Of a stretch of DNA of 64,000 nt, positions 23,601 through 31,070 are shown piece by piece. Each line of letters begins with the position of its first letter. The stretch's first letter is position 1. Source of the DNA: Dyadobacter luteus (lineage in GTDB: Bacteria > Bacteroidota > Bacteroidia > Cytophagales > Spirosomataceae); NCBI RefSeq assembly GCF_003383615.1, contig NZ_QNUL01000001.1, positions 434,001 to 498,000 on the forward strand. Direction: 5' to 3'. The notes under the pieces were generated by a model, which saw only the letters and a program-made list of their open reading frames with translations, was not told where the DNA came from and ran no database searches. Made by a program: the position numbers and the translations under genes.

Positions 23601-26571
23601 GCTCTGCAAAATGCAGGCGTACCACATACTTAGAGTTGGGAATGAGATTTTCGTAAAGGTAGGTCATCCGTTCTCCAGTGTTACGCTGCGTTTTGTACGC
23701 GCCTGCTGGCGCAGGTCTTACTACCCCGCTGATATCTATCGCATTGGTAACAGTTGAGGTCCACATGTTATAAGATTGCGGATTGTCCGCTACAAAATTA
23801 CCGATGGTTGGTCCGCCGCAGTTGTTTGCAATCACTGTAGTTCCAACCGTCAAAACACCGGTTGCCGTTTTGGCTCCGTCTTCCGTGGTTACGGTTATGG
23901 TGGTGGTGCCCAGTTTTAATCCGGTCACGAGTCCGCTGGAATTGATCCTGGCCACTGTGGTATCGGACGAAGCCCAGCTCACATTTTTGTTAAGCGCATT
24001 GGCAGGCAGAACGATTGCCGTCAGATTTCTGCTTGTACTTAATCCAATGGTGATGGTTGAGTCCAGTAATACGCTTGTGACATGGATTACCGGTGTAACT
24101 TTGATGCTGCTCTGGGCAGTTTTGCCTCCATCTTGTGTAGTTACCGTGATATTTGCGATACCGGCACTGACACCGGTAACCAATCCCGTTGAGCTGACTG
24201 TGGCAATGTTGTCGTCCGAAGAGCTCCAGCTTACTGCAGTGTTGGACGGATAGGCAGGAGTAAGTGTTGCTTTCAGTTGTTTGGTTAAACCTACTATCAC
24301 GGAGTCCGCGGCAGGAGTTACTGCAACAGAAACAACCGGTCCACCCGAAGGTTCGCCAACGAAGATTCCGTTTCCGGCGATCCCAAGATAAACTCTGCCG
24401 TGCAGATCCGCAGCGATGTTACTCACAATACCCGGAACAGGATTTGCGATAGTTGTCCAGCTAGCCCCATTGTCGTCGGAACGGAAAACTCCGTGCGTCA
24501 CTCCGTTAATAGGCGTGCTCTCCGAAGTGACATAGATAACAGGATTGGAAGAAGCCGTTGTATCCGCTTTTCCAACAGCAACCCATTTCACTTTTGTGAT
24601 ACCGGTAGGGTTCACTTTTGTGAAAGACTGACCTGCATCAGTAGAATGATACAGACCTGCATCATTAGAATACTGCGAACTGTTAGCTGCAAATGCAATC
24701 CAAAGATCACCTTCTTTCCCTGGAGTTGTTTCTATGTTCATTTGAGCTACATTTCCCACATTTGGCAAATTGGAAGCAGCCGTAGCTGCGAAACTTACAC
24801 CACCATTTGTACTGACATACATTTTCCCCGCAGCGTAGATATAGAACATATCACCATTTACCTTATCTGCTGCAAGCGGATTCATTCCTGCCCAGATTTG
24901 ATAGATGTCCCCAGGTTTTAGAACAGCATTGGGTACTCCGCTGGCAGGTGTCCAGGTAGTTCCTAAATTCGAGGATTGATAAGTGAGGCCTCCCTGCGTT
25001 ACCCAAACCATTTTCCTGCTTGTAGCAGAAACCGCGATGCGGCCTCTCGTTCCAGGCAATGATGCAAACTTGGTGTAGGATGTCCCTCCGTCAGTTGAGT
25101 AACCACCTATACCCGATCCATTCCAGCCATCACTACCGACACGGGCTATAAAATTCGGGTCGGAATATTGGATAGCTCCGCCGGAGGTATTACAGCCGGT
25201 ATTGGTGATAAAAAAGCTGGATATTCCCTTCGCAGGTGGCATATCCAATGTCTTGTGGTCAAAACCGCCCACATCGCCGGTGGTTGATACCAGATAGTTT
25301 GGTCCGAAGGGAGGCGCTACCAGCGGTCCTGCTACTACTATTTCTTCCAAACCGTTATTGCGCAATTTCCAGGTTACGCGGCTTGCCCAGACATTCGTAG
25401 TTTGCCCAACGTCGAGCATGTCCGAGAACCACACCTGACCTTCGTTGAAAGGATCCCAAACAAAGCCGTTGATATCATGTCCGATGTTGCCGTTTGCTCC
25501 ATTTCCACTTGAATGAGGTGCCTCTGTAACATCCCGTGTTGCTGGTACCATTGGCGTCCAGCTGCCGCTATTTCCGCCATTTGTACTACGGTAAGCTACA
25601 TCATGATTCCATGTCCCTGCCGTTGCAATGATAACTTCGTTACTGTTAACAGGATTAACTCCAACACTGCTATACTGCTTGCCGCTGGCAGGAGTTATGT
25701 CAATCCAGCTGTTTCCATTCCATTTATTTACAGTAGTACCTTCCTCTTTTATATTCCAGTCGCGAAGTGTTTGCGTTACAAACAGCGTTCCGTCATTACT
25801 AATACTTGCCCGGCGCGGGCGAATCGGACTTCCCGGCATCAACACAAATGTATTACCGCCATCTGTACTACGAAAAACGCCATCACGGCTTCCGAGAAAA
25901 ATATTTTTGGTCACACCGCCAAGTACTCCACCACTTTTATCAAAAACGATAAATCTACCTGGCAGATCGTCAGGTAATGAAGTATTGACCTTGATCCATG
26001 AACCGACAGCCCCAGCTGCTGTACTTTTGTATGTTCCGTTGGCACGTGTTGTCACATATACCACATTGCTGTTGTTTGGATCAACCACCAGACGGTCAGT
26101 GAAAGTCTGGTCGCTGTTGGGGAGTACGGTTATAGGAAGCTGGCAGTCAGTCCAGGTTGCACCCCTATCTATCGACTTCATCACCGTGCCAACCCCGGTT
26201 CCACCACCAGGATTAGCCCCCTTACCTGTCTGAATCGTTGCATACAGAATGTTTCCTGTTGCGTCATTCGGATCGAAGGCAAGATCTCCGCACCTGGCGG
26301 CCACTTCCCAGTTCCAGTAGGTTGTCGGGATTTTATCATACCACATCAGGTCTTCCCATTTTTGGGCAGCGTGGTTCCAGCGGTAAGGTGTACCTACGTC
26401 AGTTGTAATGAAATAAAGGTTAGGGACTTTGGGATGCGCTTTGATACTCGTCACGTTGCCTCCCCCTCCCATTTTCACAGGGCGCCAGTTGTAGCTCTGT
26501 GCGTTGGCGATAAAATGCAAAGCACCTGTCAACACGATGAACAGGGCCATGGTCCGGAATAGTTTTTTCAT
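20644..26571 (-). CDS. Giant modular GH74-like (xyloglucanase-type) secreted protein with Ig-like, malectin and CBM3 domains
   Basis: 1975 residues. Order: signal peptide (to about 25, IANAQ); a BNR/beta-propeller catalytic-type region 26-740 with the GH74 hallmark GGGGNVTSI..HP...TTDVGTPYRW and a GDVGGFDHK segment near 432; two BIG2 Ig-like domains (745-826, 829-909); a malectin-like domain (912-1066); three more BIG2 (1068-1316); a jelly-roll CBM4/9-like domain (1318-1481); another BIG2-like unit (1485-1568); two CBM3 cellulose-binding modules (1570-1718, 1722-1875); and a C-terminal type IX secretion domain (about 1880-1975, ending GLYLIRVESGRETSVIKVIKP). It probably cuts xyloglucan or a related beta-glucan while held on cellulose. 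The GH74 assignment is by motif; the family also resembles non-enzymatic BNR proteins. Confidence 0.88.
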   Translation of the reverse strand: MKKLFRTMALFIVLTGALHFIANAQSYNWRPVKMGGGGNVTSIKAHPKVPNLYFITTDVGTPYRWNHAAQKWEDLMWYDKIPTTYWNWEVAARCGDLAFDPNDATGNILYATIQTGKGANPGGGTGVGTVMKSIDRGATWTDCQLPITVLPNSDQTFTDRLVVDPNNSNVVYVTTRANGTYKSTAAGAVGSWIKVNTSLPDDLPGRFIVFDKSGGVLGGVTKNIFLGSRDGVFRSTDGGNTFVLMPGSPIRPRRASISNDGTLFVTQTLRDWNIKEEGTTVNKWNGNSWIDITPASGKQYSSVGVNPVNSNEVIIATAGTWNHDVAYRSTNGGNSGSWTPMVPATRDVTEAPHSSGNGANGNIGHDINGFVWDPFNEGQVWFSDMLDVGQTTNVWASRVTWKLRNNGLEEIVVAGPLVAPPFGPNYLVSTTGDVGGFDHKTLDMPPAKGISSFFITNTGCNTSGGAIQYSDPNFIARVGSDGWNGSGIGGYSTDGGTSYTKFASLPGTRGRIAVSATSRKMVWVTQGGLTYQSSNLGTTWTPASGVPNAVLKPGDIYQIWAGMNPLAADKVNGDMFYIYAAGKMYVSTNGGVSFAATAASNLPNVGNVAQMNIETTPGKEGDLWIAFAANSSQYSNDAGLYHSTDAGQSFTKVNPTGITKVKWVAVGKADTTASSNPVIYVTSESTPINGVTHGVFRSDDNGASWTTIANPVPGIVSNIAADLHGRVYLGIAGNGIFVGEPSGGPVVSVAVTPAADSVIVGLTKQLKATLTPAYPSNTAVSWSSSDDNIATVSSTGLVTGVSAGIANITVTTQDGGKTAQSSIKVTPVIHVTSVLLDSTITIGLSTSRNLTAIVLPANALNKNVSWASSDTTVARINSSGLVTGLKLGTTTITVTTEDGAKTATGVLTVGTTVIANNCGGPTIGNFVADNPQSYNMWTSTVTNAIDISGVVRPAPAGAYKTQRNTGERMTYLYENLIPNSKYVVRLHFAELSTVITAGKRKFNVTANTVADTLLKNFDIFTQAGGRYKGIVREFEVKSTAQGQISLVFRPIANLNYPAINAIEIGVTPLTSVAVNPSTAIVGVGDTTRLASVVSPANATNQRVTWTSSNTSVVSVDANGLLRGISPGSVVITATTDESKKTATSTVTAANIVVTGVSIPAISAVGVNNSITLAATVQPANATNKAVVWSSSDAGIVSVNQSGVVTGVSPGNATITVTTQDGAKTASSAITSSNVLLTSLVLNKTAATVGVGDTTSIKATVAPAIASNKTVIWSSSDPSIATVSNNGLVTAVAIGTATITATAQDASGISSSSAITVVSAGACGIMTNNGFESGFVNWLRNPNAAAAKIGTSAKSGLKSAVITAEQGAINYGKTINVTAGSEINFEVWAKVEGTPNPANASQLIFPWWAGIGLDFYDAQGAKVDAAKIELQVYPSTPGANGTVYSKYAGTRTVPANAVRIGIWASKAGPSGQFVLDDFCLTIAPPPQTAQTIAMDTISPKIVGAAGFDAGAVASSGLPVSYASSDTTVAIISDGKIQVVAPGSAVITASQIGNETYSAAPSLSRTLFVSSGLKVLYKDGDNGQVDNNNIKPFLTISNESPVAVPYSELTARYWITAENYAGINKWIDYAEMGNNKVSMNYVELEKPRQGALGYVEYQFNSSAGNLNAGGNSGVIQSRFANLNWENLAETDDYSFKNGSTFAENKHITLYRNGQLWWGTEPDSITAVADVKVSSENKNTNSAPSSLSTWLKIENKGNVPLDYADLSVRYWFTADGTANLNYWIDFAKLGTANISGQFTSGQQKADADTYFEIKPAASLGKLYPLSSTGNIQYRIAKSDWSVFNEANDYSFKAAGNFAENSKITVYYKGTLVYGQEPAGQSVSRMYFPVENGASSGMTATVLGNPVQGEHAEVVIKGATAPVINIIVTDKNGRALYRKSIEKPSEIEQHSLPVGKGSGLYLIRVESGRETSVIKVIKP

Positions 26572-26613
26572 AGAAATTGCTTTTCGTTAAGTAATGTGAC
26601 ATGTAGGTCAGAC

Positions 26614-26638
26614 AAACAAAAAGCAAAATCCCTATACT
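26614..26638 (-). promoter_or_regulatory. Candidate ECF-type promoter upstream of the giant hydrolase gene
   Basis: On the minus strand AGTATAGGGAT (26628-26638), 12 nt, then TTGTCTG. The 11-mer starts 67 nt before the start codon. The 11-mer and the TTGTCT partner match those before the sigma gene at 20450. Confidence 0.5.
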
Positions 26639-26692
26639 TAAACTTGATATTTTACAAAAAAAATGAAAAATCCGGCTGATTCGCGTATCTTG

Positions 26693-28360
26693 TCAATCAG
26701 CCTTGATTTTCACAGCCCCGAACATAAATGTATTATCACTTACTCTTACAGGCTTTCCGCTGGCAGTAGTCACGTTTTTAAGAATCACCTGTTTCGTTTT
26801 TACATAAGGGAATTTTTCCTGATACGAATTGTCTTTCATTTCCGGATTGAAGTTACTGAAGATGGTGGGTCCCTTGTAATTATCGGGATGTGAAGCGTCA
26901 TCAATCTCCAGGTTTTCAATCGTAATCCGTTCCGGCATGTAGCAGGTATAACCGAAGTCATGTTGACCCGAGTAAGAGCCGCTGATCAGGGATGCACTCA
27001 TTGGTTTCCCATCGGCAGGTACGAAGACGCAATTACGAATGATCACCTCTCCCTGCCAGGTACTCCCGTAATCTGAGCGCAAATTCACAATGCTCCTGCC
27101 CCGAATGGTCGAATTTTCGATCATCAGTATGCCGCTACCAATAGCATTGATACCCATGTGACCTAACGTTGAATTACGGATTGTTGCATTGGCAACACCC
27201 TGATGGGCATCAAACCTGGATAATGTACAATTGTCATACAGTATATTTTTGCAAAAGTTCGAACCAAGAATGCCCCAGTACTTGCTGTCATTGATATCGT
27301 TGGTCTGGGTACAGTTGATAAACGAAACATTCAACGCACGGTTCACAGAAAGGTCATAAGTTCCCATCGACACCGGCTTGCCGGCAGTACCTATTGTGCT
27401 GTACGTTTTATGTCCGGTCAGCACTGCATTTTTCACTGTCACATAGGAACAATCGCCGATATTGATAAATCCTCCATACGGAGCTCCATGATCATCTTCA
27501 CCAGTGATACGATGCTCCATGCCTTCGATGGTTACGTGGGATCGGCGCACCGCAACATTGCGGTTATAGTAGGTATATTTCGAATCCGCCTTGTTTGCAA
27601 TGGTCGTGAAACGTCCACCGGTTATTTTGAGTGGTTTTTCATCAATAGGTAATGCAGTAATATCAGTGATCTGGTCAAAATCCCAGATAATCGGAGCATT
27701 CATATCCACCTTGCCATTTTTATCAACCACAAAGATGTCCGTCTGAGAAGAGCCGTTATTCTGATTAAGACCATATCTGATGTAGTGCTTTACATTGGCA
27801 TTTGTAACGGTGACCAGGCAAGGTCCGGGTAAGGCGACATCTATTTTTTGCTGGTTTCTTTTCAGAGAGGTAATCTTATCCAATTTAAATGATTCAAGTG
27901 CCGAGCTCACTGTAAAAACAGAAGCATTCCGGTTTTGCACATCAATATCATCGATGATAAAAGCAGCCTTGCCAAAATCTGTGTCTGTCCTGATGATCGC
28001 AGACCGCTCTTTGCCTGAAATATAGTAAGTTGATTTGTCATCAGCTTTCACCCTCAGGCCACGCCTATTTGCGTAAGCATGCGTTGCGGCAATTGCATCA
28101 ATGTCATCGGTTTTCCCATCTCCCTTTGCCCCAAAATCACTGTAGCGTACTACCCCGGCCTTTTTGAATATAGCCTCATGTCTGGATGATACGTTGACCT
28201 GTAACTGTCCATTTTCATTAACAGTTACCCGCGTATCTCCTGCGTCAGACGTGATCGTAATTTCTTCAACCGGCTTTTTGTTCTGCCCCTGAACAGCGAA
28301 GCAGCAGCTCACAAACAACCATAGGAGTATGAAATATTTTGTTTGAAAAAGCTTAATCAT
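26693..28360 (-). CDS. Right-handed parallel beta-helix (pectate-lyase-like) protein
   Basis: 555 residues with signal peptide (FVSCCFAVQGQ). After a short N-terminal region comes VVRYSDFGAKGDGKTDDIDAIAA, the pectate-lyase/GH28-type entry motif, then many short beta-helix coils (ATIRNSTLGHMGINAIGSGILMIENSTIRGRSIVNL). It is likely a polysaccharide lyase, glycosidase or epimerase-like protein exported to the periplasm or surface. It sits just upstream of the giant hydrolase gene on the same strand with 121 nt between, so it may belong to the same glycan locus. The substrate is not predictable and no catalytic triad could be assigned. Confidence 0.75.
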   Translation of the reverse strand: MIKLFQTKYFILLWLFVSCCFAVQGQNKKPVEEITITSDAGDTRVTVNENGQLQVNVSSRHEAIFKKAGVVRYSDFGAKGDGKTDDIDAIAATHAYANRRGLRVKADDKSTYYISGKERSAIIRTDTDFGKAAFIIDDIDVQNRNASVFTVSSALESFKLDKITSLKRNQQKIDVALPGPCLVTVTNANVKHYIRYGLNQNNGSSQTDIFVVDKNGKVDMNAPIIWDFDQITDITALPIDEKPLKITGGRFTTIANKADSKYTYYNRNVAVRRSHVTIEGMEHRITGEDDHGAPYGGFINIGDCSYVTVKNAVLTGHKTYSTIGTAGKPVSMGTYDLSVNRALNVSFINCTQTNDINDSKYWGILGSNFCKNILYDNCTLSRFDAHQGVANATIRNSTLGHMGINAIGSGILMIENSTIRGRSIVNLRSDYGSTWQGEVIIRNCVFVPADGKPMSASLISGSYSGQHDFGYTCYMPERITIENLEIDDASHPDNYKGPTIFSNFNPEMKDNSYQEKFPYVKTKQVILKNVTTASGKPVRVSDNTFMFGAVKIKAD

Positions 28361-28600
28361 ACGTTTTTAGATTTAGGAATTACTGGTGCTGATAAAAGGC
28401 TTTGGGGCAGTGGGTTTACTACTGTCAAAAAACTGGAAACAAGATTAATACCTTGAACGCACATAATCTGAGCTACCTTATTTAAATGTTCAACTTCCTT
28501 TCGATTGATGCTACATATCGCATTCATACCTTTATATTTGAGGTCTCAGATATGCTGCTTTGGCAACCATTGTCACAAAATTTGAACCCTACTTAATTGT
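28361..28600. promoter_or_regulatory. Divergent intergenic region with a possible promoter box
   Basis: Separates the minus-strand beta-helix gene from the plus-strand nucleotidyltransferase. TATATTTG at 28533-28540 fits the TAnnTTTG -7 consensus on the plus strand, about 60 nt before the ATG at 28601, but no TTTG lies at the normal distance. Nothing else is recognisable. Confidence 0.3.
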
Positions 28601-29377
28601 ATGACAGAAGAAATACTCAATGAACTTGTACGACTGGAAAAGCAGCATGACATTAAAATACTTTATGCAGTAGAAAGCGGAAGTCGCGCCTGGGGTTTTG
28701 CATCAGCCGATAGTGATTGGGATGTACGCTACATTTACATTCATAAATTAGAATGGTACTTACAAATTGATGCTCAAAGAGATAATCAGGAAGAAATTTT
28801 ACCGAACGATATTGATCTGGCAGGTTGGGAATTGAGAAAGGCCCTACGTCTATTCAGAAAGTCGAACCCGCCTATGCTTGAATGGCTCAGAAGCCCGATT
28901 GTCTATTTACAGAAGTATTCCACCGCGGCTCAGCTACGACATCTGACAGCATACTATTTTAATCCGAAATCCTGCATCTATCATTACCTTCATATGGCAG
29001 AAGGTAACTTTCAGTCGTATTTACAAAAGGAAAATGTTCGCGTCAAAAAGTATTTTTATGTGCTACGCCCAATCCTGGCCTGTGATTGGATCAAAAACAC
29101 GAATACCATGGCCCCCACCGAATTCCATGAGTTATTAGAAAGCCAGGTAGACGATCATCTCGTTAAAGAAGAAATCCTTAACTTACTTGACAGGAAATCA
29201 AGGGGAGATGAACTGAGTGAGGAACCAAAAATTCAGGTTTTGCATGACTTTCTGGAAGCAAAGATTCTCTTTTATAAAGAGTACGTCAAAACAGTTAGCC
29301 AAACAATACAACCCGACACAACGCTTCTCAATGCACTTTTCATCAATACGTTAGAAGAAGCATGGTCATTAGACTGA
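28601..29377 (+). CDS. Nucleotidyltransferase superfamily protein (YcgL/COG3541-type)
   Basis: 258 residues. The N-terminus holds the minimal nucleotidyltransferase motif GSRAWGFASADSDWDVR (Gly-Ser ... Asp-x-Asp). A later Asp in NDIDLAGWELRKALRLFRKSNP completes the usual set, and the rest is helical. COG3541 proteins are poorly characterised and probably act on a nucleic acid or small molecule with NTP. It precedes a DUF1877 gene on the same strand by 32 nt, so the two may be co-transcribed. A toxin/antitoxin role is possible only by analogy; no partner antitoxin is seen. Confidence 0.85.
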   Translation: MTEEILNELVRLEKQHDIKILYAVESGSRAWGFASADSDWDVRYIYIHKLEWYLQIDAQRDNQEEILPNDIDLAGWELRKALRLFRKSNPPMLEWLRSPIVYLQKYSTAAQLRHLTAYYFNPKSCIYHYLHMAEGNFQSYLQKENVRVKKYFYVLRPILACDWIKNTNTMAPTEFHELLESQVDDHLVKEEILNLLDRKSRGDELSEEPKIQVLHDFLEAKILFYKEYVKTVSQTIQPDTTLLNALFINTLEEAWSLD

Positions 29378-29409
29378 CCCTTTGATCTATTACAATTAAA
29401 TATTACACT

Positions 29410-29913
29410 ATGGGAATGATTGGTTATCTCCTTCGCGTATCCGAGGAGGAGTTGAATGAAATTTTAGAAGATTCTTCTATTCTGGAAGAAAGAGTATTTC
29501 CTGAAGATGACACCGAGCCAAGCGATGTCCTGGATATAGATAAAACCTGGGAAGCAATCACATTTGTCTTAACAGGGTATGGCATACAGGATATAGATCA
29601 GGCTGCTGCTCCTTTTTCGTGGCTGCTTATGAGCAATCAGGTTATTGATGAAGAACAGGATCTGGGTTACGGACCGGCTCAATACCTGACCGTGGCTGAG
29701 GTTCAACAGGTAAACTCTGCGTTAGATCAACTCTCTGTTGAAGGCTTCAGAGAACGCTTTGACGGAGCGGCGATGAACGAAGCAGGCATATATCCGGAGA
29801 TATGGCATGAGAGCGACGCTCTTGACTATCTTACTGAATACTTTGAATTACTTAAAGCATTCTTCAATTCTGCAGCAGAAAGTGAAGATGTAGTAATAAC
29901 TTTTATTTCTTAA
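29410..29913 (+). CDS. DUF1877 (YfbM-like) protein
   Basis: 167 residues, acidic and soluble. The start MGMIGYLLRVSEEELNEIL, the central DIDKTWEAITFVLTG and AAPFSWLLMSNQ, and GYGPAQYLTVAEVQQV match DUF1877, a family of unknown function found widely in bacteria. No catalytic motif is recognised. It is the second gene of a two-gene plus-strand unit. Confidence 0.85.
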   Translation: MGMIGYLLRVSEEELNEILEDSSILEERVFPEDDTEPSDVLDIDKTWEAITFVLTGYGIQDIDQAAAPFSWLLMSNQVIDEEQDLGYGPAQYLTVAEVQQVNSALDQLSVEGFRERFDGAAMNEAGIYPEIWHESDALDYLTEYFELLKAFFNSAAESEDVVITFIS

Positions 29914-29976
29914 CCGCCTGTCTTAAATAGCCCTAAAAAATTGGGGGGAGTCTGAAAACAAGAATTCACTAAAATC

Positions 29977-30327
29977 TCACTCCTCCCCATCCCCTCTCTC
30001 ATCCTCCGTTTCAAACTCATCTATCACCGTGTCCTTCCACATCGGAACACCTATGTGATAGGCAGTCCGGGCGATCATATGGGCTGCTACAGGCGCGGTA
30101 AGGATCAAAAAGAAAGCAATAGCGATCGCTTTGGTTGTTACTGAAATATCGGGAAATATCACGGCCGCACAAAACAACAGAAACCCTACTCCTAAGGTGC
30201 CGGCTTTTACAGTCACCGACAGCCGCAGATAAAAATCCGGCATTCGGACCATACCAATGGCGGCAAACAAAATAGCGAGCGAACCCAGCGTGCTGAAGAT
30301 TGCGATAAAAATATCTGTTACTGTCAT
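29977..30327 (-). CDS. mrpG: Mrp Na+/H+ antiporter subunit G
   Basis: 116 residues with three membrane helices (FIAIFSTLGSLAILFAAIGMVRMPDFYLRL, LGVGFLLFCAAVIF, IAIAFFLILTAPVAAHMIAR), the MnhG/PhaG pattern, and an acidic cytoplasmic tail. It is the last gene of the seven-subunit operon and overlaps mrpF by 4 nt. MrpG is a small structural subunit of the antiporter complex in the inner membrane. Confidence 0.92.
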   Translation of the reverse strand: MTVTDIFIAIFSTLGSLAILFAAIGMVRMPDFYLRLSVTVKAGTLGVGFLLFCAAVIFPDISVTTKAIAIAFFLILTAPVAAHMIARTAYHIGVPMWKDTVIDEFETEDERGDGEE

Positions 30328-30590
30328 TTTTGTTTGTCGAGGTAAAATGAAAATGCAATGGTGCCCAAAAACGCAATCAGTGCCAGTATCACGGCAACAT
30401 CTAAAAATACCGGTTGCGCCGAACGGATGCTGATGGCGGTAATCACGGCGATCCCGGTAGTGATGATCAGATCTATTGAAATCACACGATCCACCAGATC
30501 CGGCCCCTTAAACAGCCGGATAAAAATCAATATCGCGGAAACCGACAATAAAGGAAATATTACGTAGTCAAAATACAGGTTTAGTGTCAT
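30324..30590 (-). CDS. mrpF: Mrp Na+/H+ antiporter subunit F
   Basis: 88 residues with three helices. The hallmark RLFKGPDLVDRVISIDLIITTGIAVI lies in the middle, with the Asp in the second helix that is conserved in MrpF. It overlaps mrpE and mrpG by 4 nt each, a sign of tight translational coupling. It forms part of the inner-membrane cation path of the complex. Confidence 0.92.
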   Translation of the reverse strand: MTLNLYFDYVIFPLLSVSAILIFIRLFKGPDLVDRVISIDLIITTGIAVITAISIRSAQPVFLDVAVILALIAFLGTIAFSFYLDKQK

Positions 30591-31063
30591 CTCAGTATGG
30601 CTAATAGTCTCTTTTCAAATCCATTTTTTATACGCTGAATAAAACGTTCTTTATCTCCCAGATACATTACGTGAATGTAAAGCCACTTTTTGTCTTCGCT
30701 GATATCTAAAATCAAAGTTCCCGGCGTGAGGGAGATAATGGTTGACAAAATACTGATCTCAACATCGGTATCGGCCTGCAAGGGATAGCGCACAATGCCG
30801 GGCTTAAAGAAATATTTCGGGGTAATTACGTCATACGCCACCTGGAGATTCGCCACGATCATTTCGTACACAAAAAAGAAAATGAACATAATTGTTTGCG
30901 GGACTCTGGTGAAATAGCGGTGGTCTTCCTCTGAACGATTCAGTATCCAAAGCACCGAAAAGCCCAGCAGAAACCCGAAGAAAAAATTCATAAAATACAA
31001 TGAGCCCGTGAGCGCCACCCAGATAAAGGACAACAGCAGATTCATCAATAAGTGTTTTATCAT
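30587..31063 (-). CDS. mrpE: Mrp Na+/H+ antiporter subunit E
   Basis: About 158 residues. I placed the start at ATG 31061-31063 (MIKHLLMNLLLSF), 8 nt after the mrpD stop; the longer frame to 31114 would overlap mrpD heavily and adds an unlikely lead. MnhE signatures are N-terminal helices with FFFGFLLGFSVLW, then YEMIVANLQVAYDVITPK, and the C-terminal SLTPGTLILDISEDKKWLYIHVM. MrpE is needed for stable, fully active complexes. Confidence 0.9.
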   Translation of the reverse strand: MIKHLLMNLLLSFIWVALTGSLYFMNFFFGFLLGFSVLWILNRSEEDHRYFTRVPQTIMFIFFFVYEMIVANLQVAYDVITPKYFFKPGIVRYPLQADTDVEISILSTIISLTPGTLILDISEDKKWLYIHVMYLGDKERFIQRIKNGFEKRLLAILR

Positions 31064-31070
31064 AGTTCTG

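Noticed and set aside
22487..24253. Long plus-strand frames opposite the Ig-like region of the giant protein
   Set aside because: They are mirror frames created by the Val/Thr/Ala-rich repeats of the real minus-strand gene; hydrophobic content is a by-product.
29951..29990. G-run/C-run pairing between the DUF1877 gene and mrpG as a bidirectional terminator
   Set aside because: The pairing needs a bulge, a long loop and coding sequence of mrpG, with no T tract.
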